Shown here one piece after another: positions 59,263 to 64,000 of a stretch of 64,000 bases of DNA. A model generated the notes under the pieces. It was given only the letters and a program-made list of their open reading frames with translations. It was not told the origin of the DNA and made no database searches. The stretch's first letter is position 1; each line of letters opens with the position of its first letter. A program made the translations under genes and the position numbers. Origin of the DNA: CAWFZT01 sp963820415 (lineage in GTDB: Bacteria; Chloroflexota; Anaerolineae; Anaerolineales; Anaerolineaceae); assembly GCA_963820415.1 (NCBI GenBank), contig CAWFZT010000012.1, positions 248,001 through 312,000 of the forward strand, read 5' to 3'.

Positions 59263-59277
59263 GTTTAATGGTGGGAT
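59263..59277. repeat. 15-bp direct repeat, right copy
   Basis: Third copy of the same 15 bases. To the right a CTTGCGT/ACGCAAG inverted repeat (59286-59292, 59314-59320) follows, perhaps a relic of the TTGCGAAGG hairpin type. Confidence 0.85.
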
Positions 59278-59396
59278 AGAAAAACCTTGCGTAGCGCCAG
59301 TACCGCCTGCGAGACGCAAGCTTTAGTACGAAAAACGGGAGGGAAGTGCGCCGCCCGCTGCTATTCGACGTATAATAAGGTCAACGAGGTGGAAAT

Positions 59397-60530
59397 ATGG
59401 CTGATGATCTCTTCAAGCGCAGTGTTCAGATCATTCTCAAGAACCAGGCGCCATCAGGCGCGTATATAGCCTCACCTAATTTTCCTACCTATGCTTACTG
59501 CTGGCTGCGGGATGGCACGTACATCGCCCACGCCATGGACCGGGCCGGGCATCCTGAAAGTGCGGCGGCTTTTTTTCGCTGGGTTGACTGGACGATCAAG
59601 CGTTATGCCGGCAAGGTTGAAAGGGTGGTAGCCTACCAGGAGACCCGACGGCCCCTGGATACCAACGAATTCCTGCACACTCGCTATAACCTGGACGGTT
59701 CCGAGGTGACGGCAGTGGAGTGGAGCAATTTCCAGATTGACGGCTACGGCACCTGGTTGTGGGGATTGGTAGAGCATGCCAACCGCACCGGGAGGCGCAG
59801 CTTCCTGCTGGAGTTGTCCGAAAGCGTGCGTCTGACGGTGCGTTACCTGGCAGCCGTCTGGTGTCTTCCCAACAGCGATTGTTGGGAAGAACACCCCGAA
59901 TACCAGCATCCTTATTCCCTGGCGGCTGTGTTTGGCGGGCTGCAAGCGGCGCTGCGGCTGGCCGAAATGGGGGTGGAAGGCCTGCCGATAGAGGAAATTA
60001 CGGACACTGCCCAGGCTGTGCGCCAGTTTGTAATGCAATATGGGGTGAAGAACGGCCGCTTGATGAAGCACATCCGCCCGGTGGAAGCCGGTGAAAACGA
60101 CCACGACGACTATTCAGAAGGGGTGGATGCCAGCCTGCTTGGCGCCTGTACGCCGTATGGATTGTTGTCACCCCAGGACCCCATCTGGCAGGCGACCCTG
60201 GAAAAGATTGAGCACGATCTGCACCGCCCGGACGGTGGAGTATATCGTTACCTCGGCGATACTTATTATGGAGGCGGGGAATGGATATTGCTGGCAGGCT
60301 GGTTGGGCTGGAACTACGTCGAGAACGGGCAGCCGGGTAAGGCTCTGCAACTATTGGAATGGATTGAAGAGCAGGCCGGGAATGACGGTAGCCTGCCTGA
60401 ACAAATTTCCCGCCACACCCTTTCGCCGGGCTATTTGCCAGAATGGGAGCAACGCTGGGGGCCGGTGGCCAATCCCTTGCTGTGGTCACACGCCAAGTAC
60501 CTGATCTTACGCGACGTTTTGAAATCTTGA
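59397..60530 (+). CDS. Glycoside hydrolase family 15-like (glucoamylase/trehalase-type) protein
   Basis: 377 residues. (alpha/alpha)6 barrel type with TYAYCWLRDGTYIAHAMDRA at the substrate-binding start, DCWEEHPEYQHPYSLAAVFG in the position of the catalytic acid Glu, and NDGSLPEQ near the C-terminus in place of the catalytic base. It lacks a signal peptide, so it should act in the cytoplasm on alpha-glucans, trehalose or similar. It is shorter than classical GH15 glucoamylases because the N-terminal beta-sandwich domain is missing. GAGGT lies eight bases before the ATG, and TATAAT at 59371-59376 is a likely -10. The upstream neighbour is the insertion sequence. Confidence 0.8.
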   Translation: MADDLFKRSVQIILKNQAPSGAYIASPNFPTYAYCWLRDGTYIAHAMDRAGHPESAAAFFRWVDWTIKRYAGKVERVVAYQETRRPLDTNEFLHTRYNLDGSEVTAVEWSNFQIDGYGTWLWGLVEHANRTGRRSFLLELSESVRLTVRYLAAVWCLPNSDCWEEHPEYQHPYSLAAVFGGLQAALRLAEMGVEGLPIEEITDTAQAVRQFVMQYGVKNGRLMKHIRPVEAGENDHDDYSEGVDASLLGACTPYGLLSPQDPIWQATLEKIEHDLHRPDGGVYRYLGDTYYGGGEWILLAGWLGWNYVENGQPGKALQLLEWIEEQAGNDGSLPEQISRHTLSPGYLPEWEQRWGPVANPLLWSHAKYLILRDVLKS

Positions 60531-60571
60531 TTATTCGGTTGAAGACAAATCTTGATCGGAGGAGGGATGCG

Positions 60572-61647
60572 ATGAAAAAGCAGAGGTGGTCGATCTATAT
60601 GGCGATCTTCTTAACGCTCACCCTGTTGTTGTCCGGCTGCGCGCCAAAGGCTAGCCAGGTGACGACAATAGCCGGCGGTACGCGCGGCTTTGCAGATGGC
60701 AAGGGTGACGCAGCCCAGTTCGACACGCCGGATGGTGTTGCAGTTGGCGCGGATGGGACCCTGTATGTGGCGATTTTTCCAACCACCGCATCCGCAAAAT
60801 CGCTCCGGATGGTACTGTCAATACGCTGGTCGGTTCCGGGAAGAGCGGTTACCAGGACGGGCCCGCCGCGACGGTCAAAATCAGCTCTCCATCCGGCATT
60901 GCTATCAATGCCACAAACATACTGGTTTTTGCCGACAGCGCTATGATGGACCCACACCCCGGGTATATTCGCCTGGTCACAATGGACGGGACGGTGAAAA
61001 CACTGGCGGGCGGCTCATCGGCAGGCAGCGTGGATGCCAAAGGAACCAACGCTTTCTTCCGCACTCCGATCAGCGTTGCTATCGATAAAGATGGCAATGT
61101 CTACGTGGCGGATACCAACAATTACCGCATTCGCAAGATTACCCCGGATGGGACAGTGACCACCTTTGCCGGTGTGGCCGGGTCTAATCTGTCTAGCGGG
61201 TATACCGACGGGCCGGCCGCCCAGGCGCAGTTCAACAGTCCCGGGGCGGTAGCGGTGGACGGGGCTGGCAATGTCTACGTGGCGGATACCGGCAATGACT
61301 GCATCCGGAAGATCACACCTGACGGCCAGGTAATCACTCTGGCCGGGTCTCCTACTCCAGGTTTTGCGGATGGGAAAGGTAAGGCGGCCCAGTTCAACTA
61401 CCCGAATGGAGTGGCAGTCGACGCAGCCGGCAACGTTTACGTAGCCGATACGGCCAACCACCGCATCTGCAAAATTACACCGGATGGCACAGTCACCACC
61501 CTGGCCGGAAGCGGTCAGCCGGGCGATGTGGATGGGCCGGCTGGGGAGGCCCAGTTCCGCCTGCCGCAGGCCCTGGCAGGGGATAGCAAGGGTATAGTTT
61601 ATGTGGCCGATACCGGCAACAATGCCATCCGCAAGATTACACCTTAG
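60572..61647 (+). CDS. NHL-repeat lipoprotein, single-base frameshift
   Basis: The signal ends LLLSGCAPKA (Cys about residue 23). The remainder is a beta-propeller built from NHL repeats such as PDGVAVGADGTLYVA, NYRIRKITPDGTVTTFAG, AVDGAGNVYVADTGNDCIRK and AVDAAGNVYVADTANHRICK. The frame breaks near 60771: GTGGCGATTTT would be GTGGCGGATTTT in the intact form, restoring VADFSNHRIRKIAPDG, and the second frame then runs to TAG 61645-61647. The full protein is about 358 residues. NHL propellers bind proteins or sugars outside the cell. GGAGGAGGGA precedes the ATG. One base missing is the whole damage, so a sequence error is quite possible. Confidence 0.8.
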
Positions 61648-61696
61648 AATTTCTAAACAGGACCACATAAATATTTTGGAATGGACTTGTGGCTCA

Positions 61697-61775
61697 TTGG
61701 GATTTACCGTGGAAGGTCCCAGATTTTGTGGTGTCATGACACCACAAAATCTGGGAGTTCACAACGGCTATCCCA
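61697..61775. repeat. Dispersed palindrome family, copy F
   Basis: Near-perfect palindrome of about 79 bp centred on GGTGTCATGACACC, inner arms CCCAGATTTTGTGG and CCACAAAATCTGGG, outer arms TTGGGATTTACCGTGGAAGG and TTCACAACGGCTATCCCA. Lies in the 254-bp gap between the NHL lipoprotein and ppdK, both reading rightward. Confidence 0.8.
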
Positions 61776-61901
61776 GAGAATCGAACTTATCGCACCTCTA
61801 AAAATTTTCCTTTGTGGTAAAATGTTCTATTTGAATGCCCAGAGCATACAACCTCAAATTCAAGGGGTTACCGAATATTTCAATTATTTTAGGAGGACTG
61901 C

Positions 61902-64000
61902 ATGGTAACGAAAAAATGGGTTTATTTGTTCAATGAATTAGACCAGGCGGATAAATACGTGGGTGGCAGTTGGGATGGAGTACGCGGGTTGCTGGGTGGC
62001 AAAGGCGCTAACCTGGCTGAAATGACGCGCATAGGTTGCCCTGTCCCGCCATTCTTTACGGTCACCACCGAAGCGTGCAATTATTATTCTGCTCACAATA
62101 AATTTCCCGGGGGAATGTGGGACGAAATGCTGGCCGCTCTGGCGCAAGTCGAGACTGTGTCAGGAAAGAAATTCGGCGACCCGAAGAATCCGCTGTTAGT
62201 TTCTTGCCGCTCAGGCGCCAAGTTCTCGATGCCAGGTATGATGGATACCGTCCTGAATATCGGGCTGAACGACGAGACAGCCAAGGGCATGGTCGCGCTG
62301 ACCAACAACGAACGCTTCGTCTACGACTCGTACCGCCGACTGATCCAGATGTTCGGTTCGGTAGTGCTGGGAATGCCGGATAAGGCTTTCGAGGAGGTTC
62401 TGGATTCATTCAAGGCAGGAAAAGACGCCAAGATGGATACCGATCTTTCCGCGGCTGACTTGAAGGACCTGGTGGTGAAATACAAGGGCGTGGTGAAGAA
62501 ACATTTGGGCCACGATTTCCCGCAGGATCCTTTCGATCAAATGCGGTTGGCAACCGTGGCGGTTTTCGGTTCCTGGATGGGTAAACGCGCCATTGATTAT
62601 CGCCGCGCCACCAATATCCCGGATGACCTGGGTACAGCAGTCAGTATTGTCACCATGGTCTTCGGCAACATGGGCTGGGACTCTGGCACGGGTGTGGCCT
62701 TTACCCGCAACCCTTCGACTGGTGAGAAAAAACTGTACGGCGAATACTTGCTGAATGCCCAAGGTGAAGACGTGGTGGCTGGTATCCGCAACACGGATCC
62801 AATCGACCGAATGGGCGAAAAGCTTCCGGAGGCCTACAAGCAGTTCCTTGAGATTGTGGACAAACTCGAGAAGCATTACAACAACATGCAGGATGTTGAG
62901 TTCACCATCGAACGTGGCCGCCTGTGGATGCTGCAAACCCGCGATGGCAAACGCACCGCCCGGGCTGAAATCAAGATCGCTGTCGATATGGCCAATGAGG
63001 GCCTGATCGACAAGGAAAAAGCGGTCACGCGTGTAACTCCTGCCCAGGTGGACACCATGCTCCACCCTCAGTTCAACGATAAGACTATGAAAGAAGCCCG
63101 CTCAGGCAAATCGCCTGTTTGGCAAAGGCGTAAATGCATCGCCGGGCGCGGCAGTCGGCCAGGCTTACTTTGACGCTGACACGGCTGAGAAGATGGCCAA
63201 GGAACACAAACTGGATGTCATCATGGTGCGTCCTTTCACCAAACCGGACGACGTACATGGCATGCTGGCCTCCAAAGGCATCGTCACCAGCGAAGGCGGA
63301 GCTACTTCACACGCTGCGGTGGTTGCTCGCCAGTTTGGCGTGCCCTGTGTGGTGGGTGCTTCCGCAATCCGCATCGATGTGGATAAACGGCAGATGGCCG
63401 CCGGCGGCGTGGTGGTCAAGGAAGGTGATTGGATTTCATTAGATGGCACGACTGGCGAAGTATTCATTGGCAAGCTGGATCTGACTGTCGCCGACATCGA
63501 ACAGCAGACTGACCTGTTGACCCTGTTAACCTGGGCCGATAAAATTGCCCGTTTACAGGTGTGGGCCAACTCGGATTATCCCAAGGATGCCCGCCGCGCC
63601 CGCGCTTACGGCGCCAAAGGCATTGGCCTGTGTCGCACTGAGCACATGTTCTTCGAGACCGAGCGCCTGCCCATCGTGCAACGCATGATCCTGGCTGAGA
63701 CGATTGAAGAACGTGTGGCTGCCCTGGATGAGCTGCTGCCCTACCAGCGCGCCGATTTCGATGGCCTTTTCGAAGCCATGGATGGCTATCCGGTCATCAT
63801 CCGCTTGATCGATCCTCCCCTGCACGAGTTCATGCCGGATGAGGAAAAGCTCTTCGAAGAAGTGATTATAATGCGGGTGAAGGGTGAGACCAAGGGCCTG
63901 ACTGAAAAAGAAAAGCTGTTGGCCAGCATCCGCTCCATGCATGAAAGCAACCCGATGATGGGTCTGCGCGGGGTGCGCCTGAGCATCTACATGCCGCAGA
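61902..64000 (+). CDS. ppdK: Pyruvate phosphate dikinase, frameshifted, 3' end outside window
   Basis: Converts pyruvate, ATP and phosphate to phosphoenolpyruvate, AMP and pyrophosphate or the reverse. The N-terminal ATP-grasp domain is clear (LLGGKGANLAEMTRIGCPVP, SCRSGAKFSMPGMMDTVLN, GTGVAFTRNPSTGEKKLYGE). The central His domain has the phospho-His in GGATSHAAVVARQFGVPCVV and the PEP domain begins with YGAKGIGLCRTEHMFF. The frame changes at about 63097: one extra C in the CCC run at 63097-63099 would restore NRLFGKGVNASPGAAVGQAY after QFNDKTMKEA. Without that repair the protein would stop at residue 423. AGGAGG lies five bases before the ATG. A well-kept central-metabolism gene with one homopolymer indel suggests sequencing error. 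Confidence 0.92.

Noticed and set aside
63085..63110. Programmed frameshift in ppdK
   Set aside because: There is no slippery heptamer with a following stem or internal Shine-Dalgarno typical of programmed events, and other genes in the window show similar homopolymer indels.
1..64000. tRNA, rRNA or tmRNA genes
   Set aside because: No T-loop GGTTCGA-type motif in a cloverleaf context and no rRNA signatures were found by reading both strands; a tRNAscan or Infernal run would be decisive.

Overview
The window looks like chromosomal DNA from an uncultured member of the Chloroflexota, most likely class Anaerolineae. This is inferred from the style of the genes rather than from a marker gene. There are many lipoproteins with Thr/Pro-rich linkers, an unusually long DnaE, ISNCY-type transposons, and TATAAT promoters placed almost on top of start codons. 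No rRNA, tRNA or CRISPR array was seen. The right half carries core genes (dnaE, lysS, greA, ppdK), the middle carries dnaA, and the rest is transport, cell-envelope and accessory functions.

Layout. 1-2.5 kb: branched-chain amino acid ABC transporter permease (cut by the window edge) and its binding lipoprotein. 2.5-6 kb: small membrane proteins, a LysE-type remnant and a decayed GTPase gene. 6-10.2 kb: NarL/LiaR-type two-component system, a divergent polytopic membrane protein and a lipoprotein. 10.4-18.1 kb: chromate transporter, CDF metal exporter, NBR1-Ig-like protein, and a four-gene leftward operon (P1 peptidase, alpha/beta hydrolase, GT39-like membrane protein, PPK2 kinase). 18.3-24.8 kb: MFS exporter, dnaA with an AT-rich upstream region that could hold the origin, a decayed UroD-like gene, an FAD oxidoreductase and a flippase-like protein. 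25-38 kb: secreted and lipid-anchored proteins, PAP2 phosphatase, an iron-sulfur protein, creatininase-like amidohydrolase, MFS transporter and a cytochrome b-c fusion. 38.4-46.2 kb: a leftward envelope operon of a TPR protein, a penicillin-binding-protein homologue that has lost its catalytic residues, and an M23-peptidase lipoprotein. 46.2-56.3 kb: DUF1638 protein, LysM lipoprotein, thiolase plus epimerase, dnaE, lysS, greA. 56.4-59.3 kb: two tandem copies of a 1395-bp insertion sequence sharing a 15-bp direct repeat. 59.4-64 kb: glucoamylase-like hydrolase, NHL-repeat lipoprotein and pyruvate phosphate dikinase (cut by the window end).

Themes. At least six genes carry single-base frameshifts, several at short homopolymers and one in ppdK, so part of this may be sequencing error; the GTPase, UroD, LysE and TIM-barrel fragments look more like true decay. 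A family of about 65-80 bp palindromes occurs six times, mostly between divergent genes, with paired changes in the two arms. The strongest candidates for new biology are the catalytically empty class A PBP homologue in its envelope operon, the palindrome family, the heptanucleotide tract between the sensor kinase and regulator genes, and the tandem insertion sequence abutting the greA promoter.
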